Shown piece by piece: positions 1 through 8,388 of a stretch of DNA of 64,000 bases (within the stretch, counting starts at the first letter, position 1; each line of letters opens with the position of its first letter). A program made the position numbers and the translations under genes. A model generated the notes under the pieces. The model saw only the letters and a list, made by a program, of their open reading frames with translations. It ran no database searches and had not been told where the DNA came from. Location: contig DIUR01000012.1 of assembly GCA_002428265.1 (NCBI GenBank), positions 124,001 through 188,000 of the forward strand, read 5' to 3'. Source of the stretch: Bacteriovoracaceae bacterium UBA6153 (GTDB lineage Bacteria; Bdellovibrionota; Bacteriovoracia; Bacteriovoracales; Bacteriovoracaceae).

Positions 1-10
1 ATTCGATTAA

Positions 11-529
11 TTACTGAATTTTTCCAGTTACTTGAAAGTGAAGACCAATAGTAGTCGCTTCAGCTCCACACTGAGAAGCAGCGTCTACAGCTGGAACGAA
101 GATAGCAGCACGGCCATGAAGATATTTGTATGCATTGAACTCAAGAATTGAATCAATGAATGCTTTTCCTTCAAGACACTCTGATCCACCATTTGCAGCG
201 TATGCTTTAGAGTCTACTAATTTAGCAGTCCAAGCAGCATTGTCAGCGAAGATAAGTGCGCTGTAGTTACAAGCTACACCGTTTTCTTCGAAAGTCGCTT
301 TAAGAAGAAGATTGTCTAGTGACATGTCAGTCGTTGCTCTTCCGAATACAATATTTTTTGCAGCGAAATCAGCTGGTACAGATGCAGTTTGAGTGTTCCC
401 ATCAGCGCAAACGTATGCTGTGAACTTAGCTTCCCATCTCTCACCTGGAAGAGTTAAATCCCCTTCTGTAGCGAATACTGATGTAATTGATAGTGCTGCT
501 AGGAAACTTCCTAAAATAACTTTTTTCAT
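11..529 (-). CDS. Small secreted protein of unknown function
   Basis: A 172-residue protein. The ATG at 529 is chosen because a GGAGGA ribosome site lies just upstream and the reading then opens with a classic signal peptide (residues 1-20, ending VFA). The longer in-frame reading adds 20 residues that would bury the signal. The mature part has four cysteines (Cys41, 87, 118, 154), which suggests two disulfides and a periplasmic or extracellular location. No known domain is recognised. It has its own promoter upstream (561-589) and is divergent from the barrel-protein gene. Function unknown. Confidence 0.75.
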   Translation of the reverse strand: MKKVILGSFLAALSITSVFATEGDLTLPGERWEAKFTAYVCADGNTQTASVPADFAAKNIVFGRATTDMSLDNLLLKATFEENGVACNYSALIFADNAAWTAKLVDSKAYAANGGSECLEGKAFIDSILEFNAYKYLHGRAAIFVPAVDAASQCGAEATTIGLHFQVTGKIQ

Positions 530-560
530 TGTGTCCTCCATAGATTTTTTATGTAATGAT

Positions 561-589
561 TTTGTATTACCGACCATTTGTTTGGTCAA
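561..589 (-). promoter_or_regulatory. Promoter of the small secreted protein, with a palindrome in the spacer
   Basis: On the minus strand a TTGACC -35 (584-589) and a TACAAA -10 (561-566) are separated by 17 bases. A perfect 5-bp inverted repeat, GACCA/TGGTC with a 6-base gap (572-587), fills the spacer and overlaps the -35. This is where a repressor could bind. Read by eye only. Confidence 0.5.
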
Positions 590-698
590 GCAAACTTTTT
601 GGTTAAATATGTTTTTTTACTAAAATATTAACAACTTACGAGATTCTTATAATTATTTTAAGACTCGGACAGACAAAGCTTTTTAAAGCAAAACGTCC

Positions 699-1631
699 AT
701 GTTATTTGACTCATTCATGATTAAATTTTTAACTTTCCTCTTCATATTCAATAGCGCTGCTTATGCTCAAAATCACTCTGTTGATCTTACTCATCCTTTT
801 TATCTATTAGAAAGCGGACAGTTCACACTGGACCTAAAAGGTGGACTCTTCATGGAAGAGTTTGAGTATGAAAAAGCAAAAGTCGTGCAAGATCTTTTTG
901 AATACAAGCACGAATTTTATAAACTCGGAACGATTGTAGGTCTTCCACAAAATAGACAATTTGGAATTGAATTCTCTTTCAATGCCAATGGCGATCTGGA
1001 TAAAAAGTACGCTCCGGCCTTAAATCTTCAGAGACAAGATATTCCTTATAAAGGTTTTCATGCCTATGATTTTTTTATTCAACAGCATTTTGAAGTTGAG
1101 AACTCAAAAAATAAGCTGGCCTTTGAACTACGAACAAAAGGATCTCCTTTAAAGGGCAAAGAAACGAATAATACTTATTCAAGTAAAGATTTCTCTTTCT
1201 CTCTTCTCTACTCTCACTTGCATAGTGATGACTGGAGACTTTATGGAACTGTTCATACGGGAATCATTGGTAAAAAGAAAGTTTACAAGTATGACGGTGA
1301 AATTGAAGTCACTTCACCTTATTCTTTATTTGGAAGCTTGATAGGGATTCAAAGGCTGATGGGAAAATTCTGGCTGGATCTGAATGGAATATTTTATCTC
1401 ACAACTGACTACAATTCGGTAAGCCCTAGTTATACCCGCCTTACAGATAAAGGCTTTATCATTGGTGGAAAATTGACAGCAGGCCACTACTTAACTCCGA
1501 ACTCTATCATCACACTTACTCATCAAAGACAGGGTGCAAACTTCAATGTCATCACTGAAGACACCTCTCAAGAAACTGAGTTTGAAATTGAAACTCAAAT
1601 TTCACAACTGGGAGTGACATGGCTGTTTTAA
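699..1631 (+). CDS. Predicted outer-membrane beta-barrel protein
   Basis: A 310-residue protein with an N-terminal signal peptide (cleavage after AYA, about residue 23). The rest alternates short amphipathic strands rich in Tyr, Phe and Leu, and it ends in Trp-Leu-Phe, the aromatic C-terminus typical of BamA substrates. I recognise no named family. An alternative start at 717 gives a cleaner signal peptide; neither start has a strong ribosome site. A TATAAT hexamer at 648-653 may be its -10 box. The stop region overlaps the next gene by 13 bases, so the two are probably co-transcribed and translationally coupled. Confidence 0.65.
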   Translation: MLFDSFMIKFLTFLFIFNSAAYAQNHSVDLTHPFYLLESGQFTLDLKGGLFMEEFEYEKAKVVQDLFEYKHEFYKLGTIVGLPQNRQFGIEFSFNANGDLDKKYAPALNLQRQDIPYKGFHAYDFFIQQHFEVENSKNKLAFELRTKGSPLKGKETNNTYSSKDFSFSLLYSHLHSDDWRLYGTVHTGIIGKKKVYKYDGEIEVTSPYSLFGSLIGIQRLMGKFWLDLNGIFYLTTDYNSVSPSYTRLTDKGFIIGGKLTAGHYLTPNSIITLTHQRQGANFNVITEDTSQETEFEIETQISQLGVTWLF

Positions 1632-2353
1632 AATTTTTCTTTATTGCACTTTTAACCATTCAAAACACAATGGCGGTTGAAACTGAAAAAGAAACTTATT
1701 TTCGCGATGTAGGAGAAGATTTATTAAGCCCGTTTAATACTCCGGCAAAATGGATCGTTCTTGGTGGTACAGTGACGACGGCCCTCATGTATGTCACCAG
1801 AAAAGATATCACTTACAGAAAAAGTGAAAGTTTTCGTCAGGCACAACCACTGGGAAATCTCGGATTCATCGGAGAATATATTGGATATGGTTTTCTGAAT
1901 GCTGTTTACAGTGGATACTTTTACTGGGACGGAAAATATAACAATAATCCCAAATCACTAAAAGCAGTTGAGCACATGATTCGTGCCACAACTTACACAA
2001 TGGGTTTAACACTTGCTTTAAAATCCACTATTCATGAAAGACGTCCTGGTTATCCTGATGACCCGCATTCATTTCCATCAGGCCACTCTTCAGCATCGTT
2101 TGCATTCGCTTCAGTCGTCGCTGCTCAACACGGTTGGGTATGGGGAGGGATAGCGCACGCTATGGCCTCATTCATCGCTATAAGCCGCGTGAACGATGAT
2201 TTTCATTATCTTCATGACGTCACGGCCGGAATAACAATCGGGGCATCATTCGCCTGGGGAGTTTACTACAACCTGGAAAAAGGAAATCCTTATTGGTTTT
2301 CCTTAATCCCTGTCAAAAAAGGCGGTGGAGTTGCGATGGGGCTGGATTTCTAA
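1619..2353 (+). CDS. PAP2-family phosphatase, exported
   Basis: A 244-residue PAP2 (type 2 phosphatidic acid phosphatase) protein. All three catalytic motifs are visible: K-x6-RP around residues 135-143, PSGH around 152-155, and SR-x5-H-x3-D around 190-202. An N-terminal signal-like segment (residues 1-19) and hydrophobic stretches place it in the envelope. The family removes phosphate from lipid phosphates such as phosphatidate, PgpB substrates or undecaprenyl pyrophosphate; the exact substrate cannot be read from sequence. It overlaps the upstream barrel gene by 13 bases, suggesting an envelope-lipid link. It converges on the tetR gene with a 4-base overlap. Confidence 0.8.
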   Translation: MAVLKFFFIALLTIQNTMAVETEKETYFRDVGEDLLSPFNTPAKWIVLGGTVTTALMYVTRKDITYRKSESFRQAQPLGNLGFIGEYIGYGFLNAVYSGYFYWDGKYNNNPKSLKAVEHMIRATTYTMGLTLALKSTIHERRPGYPDDPHSFPSGHSSASFAFASVVAAQHGWVWGGIAHAMASFIAISRVNDDFHYLHDVTAGITIGASFAWGVYYNLEKGNPYWFSLIPVKKGGGVAMGLDF

Positions 2354-2967
2354 AAAGCAGCTTTTACTATTTGAGATAAAAACTTACTTCTGAACTCTTC
2401 ATCTTCTAGTGAGAGTTTTGTCGTTCTGTAAGAGCTTCTTCTCGATCTAATTAAATGATTAATGGGGGCCAAAATTTGAAATGACACGATCTCGACATTA
2501 AGAGACTGGTCAATGAGATTTTTTTCCTGCGCTTCTATAAAAAACGTCAATAAAGCATTCCACAATTTTCCATAAGTTTTTGGCTGAAGCTCAACGGCCT
2601 GAGGATTTCCTCTTTCTAATTCTTCAAGATAAAGGCTTATCACATCACCATGCTTGATAGAAAACTCTACGTATTCATGTAAAAATAAATCGAGGCGGAT
2701 TTTTACATCCTCTGAACTGGTAGGGTTTACCAAAATAGCTTCTAACCTACTAAAGTCCTGCTCTACAAGCTCAAGAAAAATAGTATCTAACAATCCTTCT
2801 TTACCCCCAAAATGAAATGAGACTAAAGAAATATTAGCTTTCGCTTCTTCACAAATCTCTCTAATCGAGCAGGCATGAAACCCTTTATTTGCAAAAAGTT
2901 TTAGAGAAGCCGCGATCAAACGATCGCGGCCATTTTCTTTTATTTTTTTTACAGTTGTTGTTGTCAT
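2350..2967 (-). CDS. TetR-family transcriptional regulator
   Basis: A 205-residue one-component repressor. The N-terminal helix-turn-helix (about residues 12-60, with the family pattern GF-x-CSIREIC and SLVSFHFGGKEGLL) is clear. The C-terminal ligand domain is variable. It is the last gene of the efflux operon: its ATG overlaps the RND stop as TAATG, which implies translational coupling and probable autoregulation of the pump. The ligand is unknown. It is not closely similar to the second TetR gene at 7748. Confidence 0.85.
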   Translation of the reverse strand: MTTTTVKKIKENGRDRLIAASLKLFANKGFHACSIREICEEAKANISLVSFHFGGKEGLLDTIFLELVEQDFSRLEAILVNPTSSEDVKIRLDLFLHEYVEFSIKHGDVISLYLEELERGNPQAVELQPKTYGKLWNALLTFFIEAQEKNLIDQSLNVEIVSFQILAPINHLIRSRRSSYRTTKLSLEDEEFRSKFLSQIVKAAF

Positions 2968-5900
2968 TATTCTGTAATTGTTCTTGCAGTTACAGGAGAT
3001 GAATCGTGGGATGTTTCATTTTCCTTTACTGGTTTTTTAACTTCAGAGTGAGTTGACGGCTTAGTCTTAGACGTGAATTTTGAGCCTAAGTTATTTGCCC
3101 ACACACGAAATCTATCGATATAGATGAAGATAGATGGAAGGACAATTAAAGTCAGAATTGTTGATAGTGCAACACCTGCTACAATTGCCACCCCCATTGA
3201 TGTTCTTGTTCTAGAAGCCGGATTCAATCCGATTGCAATAGGTAAAGTACCAGCTATTAGAGCAAAAGAAGTCATAAGAATTGGACGAAGACGAGTCTTA
3301 CCTGCTTCAACGATTGCAAGAGCTCTATCTTTTCCTTCTTCCATCAACTGCTTTGCAAAGTCGACCATTAGAATACCGTTTTTACCGGCAACTCCGATCA
3401 ACATGAAAAACCCGAAGATAGCAAAAAGGTTAATCGTTTTACCCGTTAGGAATAAACCGAAGAATGCACCACTGATGGCCAGTGGAAGAGAAAGCATGAT
3501 CGTTACAGGAGTAATAAAAGACTCATATAAAGATGAAAGAATCAGATAGATAACTAAAACACCGAATCCAACAGCAAGAATTGTTGAAGTCATTAAACTT
3601 GCCATATCTTCAGCGTCACCACCTAAGTTCAGAGTAACTCCTGGCTCAAGTTTTAAGTCACCATTATTTAATCTCTCGATATATTCCGCCATAACCTGAT
3701 TTAAACCTTCACCTGGCTTAATACCAGATGAGATCTCAATAAAGCGTCCGCGGTTCATCCTTTCAATCGAAGCTGGCCCTGTTGTCTCAACCCCCTGAGC
3801 GACGTCTGAGAGTTTTACAAGACGGTTGTTGATGTTTGGAACATAAACTTGTGAGTACAGTTTCTTTAAATCTCTTTGATCATCAGTTAAACGAACGCGA
3901 ACATCATACTCTTGACCATTTTCACGGAAAACAGCTGGAGTTGCTCCTTCTACCTGAGCTCTAAGTTCAGCACCTAAAGTTTTAGTGTTAATACCATATT
4001 CTTTAGCAGCACCTGGTTTTACCTTAACCTGAAGCTCTGGCTTACCAGATCTGTAGTTCGAGTCAGCGTCTACTAAACGCTTATCATTTTTCAGCGCTTC
4101 GAAAAGTTTCATTGCACTACGCTCTAATGCCTGAGCATCCGGAGAAGTGATGTTGAAAATTAACGGCTGACGTCCCATTCCCGATGTATCGTATTTTTTA
4201 ACGATAGGGTTTGCAATGTCTTTATAAGCAACAAGCTGCTCACGTAATGTATTTCTAAAATTTTCAGATGTAATTCCATCTCTTTCTTTTTTCAACTTAA
4301 CAATAAATGTTGCTTTGTTAACCTCTCCATTTTCATTACCTGCTGAATAGAGAACGAAATCGACAATAGAGTTTTTCTTCACAATGTCTTTGATTTCAGT
4401 TGCAACTTCTGCAGTTTTTTCAATGTTAGTACCTGGAGCAAGCTCAAGCGAAATATTGATTTCATCAGCATTATCATCAGGAACGAACTCACCTGGTAGA
4501 AAGCTAGCTGTATAGAATGAGAAAAGAAAAATCCCTAATGTAACAGCGATCGTAACAATTGGTGCTTTAAGAGTGAACTTTAAAAACTTTTCGTAAATGT
4601 TTTCTAACCAAGTCTGGAAACGGTCAAATCCTCTAACCATGCGGCCTAGAGTTTTATCATAGATTCCTGGGTTTTCAGGAATATGCTTAATATCATGGTG
4701 CTCGCCTCCAAAATAAGCAGCAAGCATCGGAATAATTGTAAGGGCAACAAAAAGTGAAATCGCCATAGAGAAGGCAACTGTTAAACCGAACGATTTAAGA
4801 AATTGTCCGATCGTTCCTGACATCATAGCAACTGGGACGAATACTGCCATTACAACAAGTGTGATTGCAACAACGGCCATCTGAATTTCAGCAGTTGCTT
4901 TTTCTGCAGCTTCTTTAGAATCATAACCTTTTTCCATAAATCGATAAACGTTCTCAATAACAACGATCGCATCATCGATCAAGAGACCAACCGCGAGTGT
5001 TAATGCAAGAAGAGTTACAATGTTAATTGTAAAACCTGCCATACCAAGTAAAACGAAAGATCCAATTAGAGAAACTGGAAGAGAAAGTGCTGTGATCAGA
5101 GTTGATCTAACAGATCCAAGGAAGAAGAATACGGTTATAACAGTTAAGATGATACCAATAACAATTGTCTCATAAACGTCAAAAACGTTTTCCTCAATCT
5201 TAATAGATGAGTCGACGATGATGTCCAGCTTAGGAGAACTTTTAGTGTCTTTTAACTCTAAGTTAATAGCTGCCGCTTTTTTCTTAATGTCTTGAGCAAC
5301 TTTAAGTGTGTTTGATCCTGCCTGACGATAAACTTGTAGAGTTAATACTCTTTCTTCATTTAAGAACGATCTAGATTTTTCATCTTCTAATGTATCTTTA
5401 ACAACACCAAGATCCGCTACGCGAGTTGGGACTTCGTTACCGTAAAGGTTAACTAGTGTATCTGCAATTTCCTGAACATTTGAGAACTCTCCTACACCTC
5501 TAAAAACGAGTTCTTTATCAGCGCGAGAAACTTTACCTGCAGGAATGTTTTCTCCCATTGCACCGACTTGTCCTGCAACTTGAGAAACTGAAATTTCACG
5601 GCCTTTAAGTTTTTTTCTATCAAGAAGAACGTGAATTTCTCTCTTACGACCACCGATAATTTCAACTGCACCAACGTTATCTACCTGCTCTAAACGAGGT
5701 TTAATAACTCTGTCGGCAAGGTCAAATAGTTCACCATCGCCTAAACCTTGAGCTCTAACAGAAAGGTATACGATTGGAGAATCAGCAGGGTCAAATTTTT
5801 TAATAATTGGATCTTCTACTTCATTAGGAAGATCGGCCTTTGCAATGTTTACCTTGTCGCGGACTTCCTGCTCAGCAACTTTTGAATCTTTATCATCGTT

Positions 5901-6185
5901 AAATTCAACGATTATAATTGAAACACCTTCAAGGTTTCTAGATTTTAAACGCTTGATACCTGAGATCGATGCAATATTATCTTCAAGAGGCTTAGAGACA
6001 AGTGTCTCAATCTCTTGAGGACCAGCACCCTGGTAAACAGTTTGAACAGTGACAACCGGAATTGAAACATCCGGAAATAAATCAACTGACATTGACTTAA
6101 AGGCAGTAAAACCACCAACGAGAATCCCAATAATTACACAGGTAATAAATATGGGTCTTTTAATCGATACGTTTGCTAAACTCAT
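2967..6185 (-). CDS. RND multidrug efflux permease (AcrB/HAE-1 type)
   Basis: A 1072-residue inner-membrane proton antiporter that pumps drugs or lipophilic compounds to an outer-membrane channel. The length and duplicated layout (12 membrane segments, two large periplasmic loops) fit the family. The start is typical (ISVKRP-like, here SIKRPIFI), and the TM4 proton-relay pair Asp-Asp at about residues 403-404 is present in GLLIDDAIVV. The C-terminal tail of about 45 residues is hydrophilic. It starts 1 base after the TolC-like gene, with its ribosome site (GGGGAG) inside that gene, and overlaps tetR. No adaptor gene lies in the operon. Confidence 0.93.
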   Translation of the reverse strand: MSLANVSIKRPIFITCVIIGILVGGFTAFKSMSVDLFPDVSIPVVTVQTVYQGAGPQEIETLVSKPLEDNIASISGIKRLKSRNLEGVSIIIVEFNDDKDSKVAEQEVRDKVNIAKADLPNEVEDPIIKKFDPADSPIVYLSVRAQGLGDGELFDLADRVIKPRLEQVDNVGAVEIIGGRKREIHVLLDRKKLKGREISVSQVAGQVGAMGENIPAGKVSRADKELVFRGVGEFSNVQEIADTLVNLYGNEVPTRVADLGVVKDTLEDEKSRSFLNEERVLTLQVYRQAGSNTLKVAQDIKKKAAAINLELKDTKSSPKLDIIVDSSIKIEENVFDVYETIVIGIILTVITVFFFLGSVRSTLITALSLPVSLIGSFVLLGMAGFTINIVTLLALTLAVGLLIDDAIVVIENVYRFMEKGYDSKEAAEKATAEIQMAVVAITLVVMAVFVPVAMMSGTIGQFLKSFGLTVAFSMAISLFVALTIIPMLAAYFGGEHHDIKHIPENPGIYDKTLGRMVRGFDRFQTWLENIYEKFLKFTLKAPIVTIAVTLGIFLFSFYTASFLPGEFVPDDNADEINISLELAPGTNIEKTAEVATEIKDIVKKNSIVDFVLYSAGNENGEVNKATFIVKLKKERDGITSENFRNTLREQLVAYKDIANPIVKKYDTSGMGRQPLIFNITSPDAQALERSAMKLFEALKNDKRLVDADSNYRSGKPELQVKVKPGAAKEYGINTKTLGAELRAQVEGATPAVFRENGQEYDVRVRLTDDQRDLKKLYSQVYVPNINNRLVKLSDVAQGVETTGPASIERMNRGRFIEISSGIKPGEGLNQVMAEYIERLNNGDLKLEPGVTLNLGGDAEDMASLMTSTILAVGFGVLVIYLILSSLYESFITPVTIMLSLPLAISGAFFGLFLTGKTINLFAIFGFFMLIGVAGKNGILMVDFAKQLMEEGKDRALAIVEAGKTRLRPILMTSFALIAGTLPIAIGLNPASRTRTSMGVAIVAGVALSTILTLIVLPSIFIYIDRFRVWANNLGSKFTSKTKPSTHSEVKKPVKENETSHDSSPVTARTITE

Positions 6186-6186
6186 A

Positions 6187-7599
6187 TTATTTCTCCCCTT
6201 GGTATAATTTCAATTGAGATTCAAGAGCAATGATCTGAGTTGCTGATAAAATTCTTGCTGCTTGAGCTGATGTATAATCTTGTTCGAATAAAAGAACCTG
6301 ATAAGTTGTCGTACGACCTTGTCTTAGTCTAGTTCTCTCATTATCCAATTTTGCTTTTTGTGCATTTTCCATTGAGCGGGCGATTTTAAGCGCGGCTTGT
6401 GATTCCAGAAGTCTTTGCTTTAGATCGTACCAGTCTTGCTCTTGCGTATAAGTTAAATTTTGCTCTTTAATTTCAGCAGAATCTACTAAACGTTTTGCTC
6501 CTGCTCTTGCATCTGAAACTGCAGAAAAATTCAGAGGCATATTGAACATTACTCCAACGTATCCTGAGTCATGATTTGTTTTGCTTCCGTTCGTGAAAGC
6601 TTTTGAAGCTTCTATCCCGCGTCCTTGAAGAGCATATCCTCCAATCACGTCCAGGGTAGGCTTATTTCTTTCTAGTACAAGTGCACTTGAAGCTTTCACT
6701 AAAGCAGTTTGCGCCCTTGCTGCTTTTACATCAAGTCTTTCTCCTGGACGAGCATCTGGAACCACAATCGACTGAAGTTGAACATAGTCAACTTTTTCCA
6801 ATGAAGGAGTGGCCAATGATGATTCCTGATTCAGGTAAATATTGAAAGCTCGCTCTGCGCGCTCAACATCGTTCTGTGCTTGCTGAAGTTGAAGTTTATA
6901 AGATTCAATAAGAGCAGTGGCCTGAAGGACGTCGGCGCTCTCTCCAAGATTTTTTTGTCTTTGCTTATTAACGAAATTGTAAATATTTTGACCAGCGCCA
7001 AGTGCTTGCTCTTGAATAACCAGCCTTTCTTTTGCTGTCGATAATTGCCAATAGGCAACTTCTGCATTGATCAAAAGATTTTGAGAATTTGCCAGAGCAC
7101 CATACTGATCAGCAAGATTTTGATTTCTTGTAACTTCGGCCTGTGCTTTTATAGTTCTTCCAAAACCGTTACCCCATAGAGGCATTCTTAATTCAATCTC
7201 TGGAGTTGCATCCCAAAATGATGACTCTACTCCTGCGGCGAAATCAGAGTTCTCATAAAGAGTCTTCGTTAATGTATATGCCAATTTTGCTTCGAGACCG
7301 AAATCAAATTTTTGCGTTACACCCGCACTATAAAGACCAACATTTTTTTGATCATATGATGGTGACTGCGGTGGAGCCGGAAGCTTTGTATCAAAACTTT
7401 GTCTTGCTTCTGCGAAAAAATACGGAGAAGTTAAAAGATCAGCTTCTCTACCAACTAAGCTGGCACCTTCTGCCTGAGTCTTACCTTGTAGATACGATAA
7501 ACTTTTTTCTTGAACTTGATTGAGATACTCACTGAGTGTCAGTGCATGCACAGAAGAGCCCATTACAATCGAGCCCACTATGGCGATTGTCTTTAACAT
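6187..7599 (-). CDS. TolC-like outer-membrane efflux channel
   Basis: A 470-residue outer-membrane efflux protein (OEP family) with a signal peptide (MLKTIAIV... ending VHA). The long helical repeats, rich in Gln and Ala, and the two-fold layout match TolC/OprM. ATG 7599 is chosen because a GAGG ribosome site is 5 bases upstream and the signal peptide begins there; the longer frame upstream runs through the operator region and is not coding. It is the first gene of the channel-RND-TetR operon. Its promoter region contains two copies of a palindromic operator (7619-7634, 7670-7685). Confidence 0.88.
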   Translation of the reverse strand: MLKTIAIVGSIVMGSSVHALTLSEYLNQVQEKSLSYLQGKTQAEGASLVGREADLLTSPYFFAEARQSFDTKLPAPPQSPSYDQKNVGLYSAGVTQKFDFGLEAKLAYTLTKTLYENSDFAAGVESSFWDATPEIELRMPLWGNGFGRTIKAQAEVTRNQNLADQYGALANSQNLLINAEVAYWQLSTAKERLVIQEQALGAGQNIYNFVNKQRQKNLGESADVLQATALIESYKLQLQQAQNDVERAERAFNIYLNQESSLATPSLEKVDYVQLQSIVVPDARPGERLDVKAARAQTALVKASSALVLERNKPTLDVIGGYALQGRGIEASKAFTNGSKTNHDSGYVGVMFNMPLNFSAVSDARAGAKRLVDSAEIKEQNLTYTQEQDWYDLKQRLLESQAALKIARSMENAQKAKLDNERTRLRQGRTTTYQVLLFEQDYTSAQAARILSATQIIALESQLKLYQGEK

Positions 7600-7618
7600 A
7601 AAAACCTCGTTATTGGAT

Positions 7619-7634
7619 GTAATCAAACGATTAC
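7619..7634. promoter_or_regulatory. Operator copy 1 (GTAATC-N4-GATTAC)
   Basis: A perfect 6-bp inverted repeat with a 4-base centre lies just downstream of the predicted pump promoter. It shares flanks (ATGTAATCAA before, GATTACTT after) with a second copy 51 bases away. TetR proteins commonly bind such sites, so one of the two TetR proteins here is the likely ligand (inference). Confidence 0.75.
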
Positions 7635-7669
7635 TTGTTTCAGCACAGAGTATGCTACAATTTAAAAAT

Positions 7670-7685
7670 GTAATCAAGTGATTAC
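7670..7685. promoter_or_regulatory. Operator copy 2 (GTAATCA-AG-TGATTAC)
   Basis: A perfect 7-bp inverted repeat with a 2-base centre. On the minus strand it includes the TTGATT -35 of the pump promoter, followed 17 bases later by CATACT. On the plus strand it lies downstream of a TTGTTT/TACAAT promoter candidate (7635-7661, 15-base spacer) for the divergent tetR. Occupancy of both copies could silence both directions. Confidence 0.75.
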
Positions 7686-7747
7686 TTCTTGCTCTCTCAT
7701 TTTTTTTGGTTATTCTCAAGTAACCACAGGATATATGGACGTAATAT

Positions 7748-8362
7748 ATGGCAGTTAAACAAATTAAGGCTAAGACAAAAAATCGGGAAGCAACCGAAGA
7801 ACGCCTCATTTTGGCGGCAAAGCAGATCTTTTCGAAGTATGGATTCAATGGTGCCACAACCAGAATGATTGCTAAAAAAGCAGACATTAATGTTGCTTTG
7901 ATCACCAGATACTTTGATGGAAAGTATGGTCTTTTTATTAAAGTACTAGAGTTCAAGCATCGTGAAGTAGTTGAAGCTGTTCTTCCTTATACTCAGAAAG
8001 AAACTATCACTGAAGAGTGTCTCGCCTACGCTTATTATAAATTGCAATTTTATATGCAGGACCTTAACTTTTTCAAGATTGTCATGGCCCAATTTTTAAC
8101 TGATCCAAAATTTTTAAAAAAGTTTCAGGAAACATTGCTGACTTTTGACAACTTCACAACTTTTGAAAACAGAATGAAGTATCATATTGATAAAGGAACT
8201 CTTTCTAAGGATGTTAAGCTTCAAAGTGTTTTTGATGATATTGAGACTCAAGTTTTCGGGCTGGTTATTGGTGAAGTCTTAATCAGAGGTGAAAAAGAAG
8301 AAGAAATAAAAAATAGACTTAGAACGTTCATAACTCAATATTGCAAAAGCTTAGAAAAATAA
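7748..8362 (+). CDS. TetR-family regulator, divergent from the efflux operon
   Basis: A 204-residue TetR protein with an N-terminal helix-turn-helix at about residues 18-64 (GFNGATTRMIAKKADIN, then ITRYFDGKYGLF). It is transcribed away from the efflux operon across a 148-base region that carries the two GTAATC/GATTAC operators, the classic layout for a local repressor that also represses itself. The ribosome site is weak. It ends in a strong terminator at 8362-8387. Ligand unknown. Confidence 0.85.
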   Translation: MAVKQIKAKTKNREATEERLILAAKQIFSKYGFNGATTRMIAKKADINVALITRYFDGKYGLFIKVLEFKHREVVEAVLPYTQKETITEECLAYAYYKLQFYMQDLNFFKIVMAQFLTDPKFLKKFQETLLTFDNFTTFENRMKYHIDKGTLSKDVKLQSVFDDIETQVFGLVIGEVLIRGEKEEEIKNRLRTFITQYCKSLEK

Positions 8363-8388
8363 AAGGCTCCAAAAAGGAGCCTTTTTTA
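8362..8388. terminator. Bidirectional rho-independent terminator
   Basis: A stem AAAAGGCTCC / GGAGCCTTTT with a short A-rich loop is followed by a T run on the plus strand and preceded by an A run, so it can stop both the tetR gene and the convergent ATP-grasp-like gene. Confidence 0.85.

Noticed and set aside
7600..7956. N-terminal extension of the TolC-like protein
   Set aside because: It would run through the operators and into the divergent tetR gene; the true start has a GAGG ribosome site and a signal peptide at 7599.
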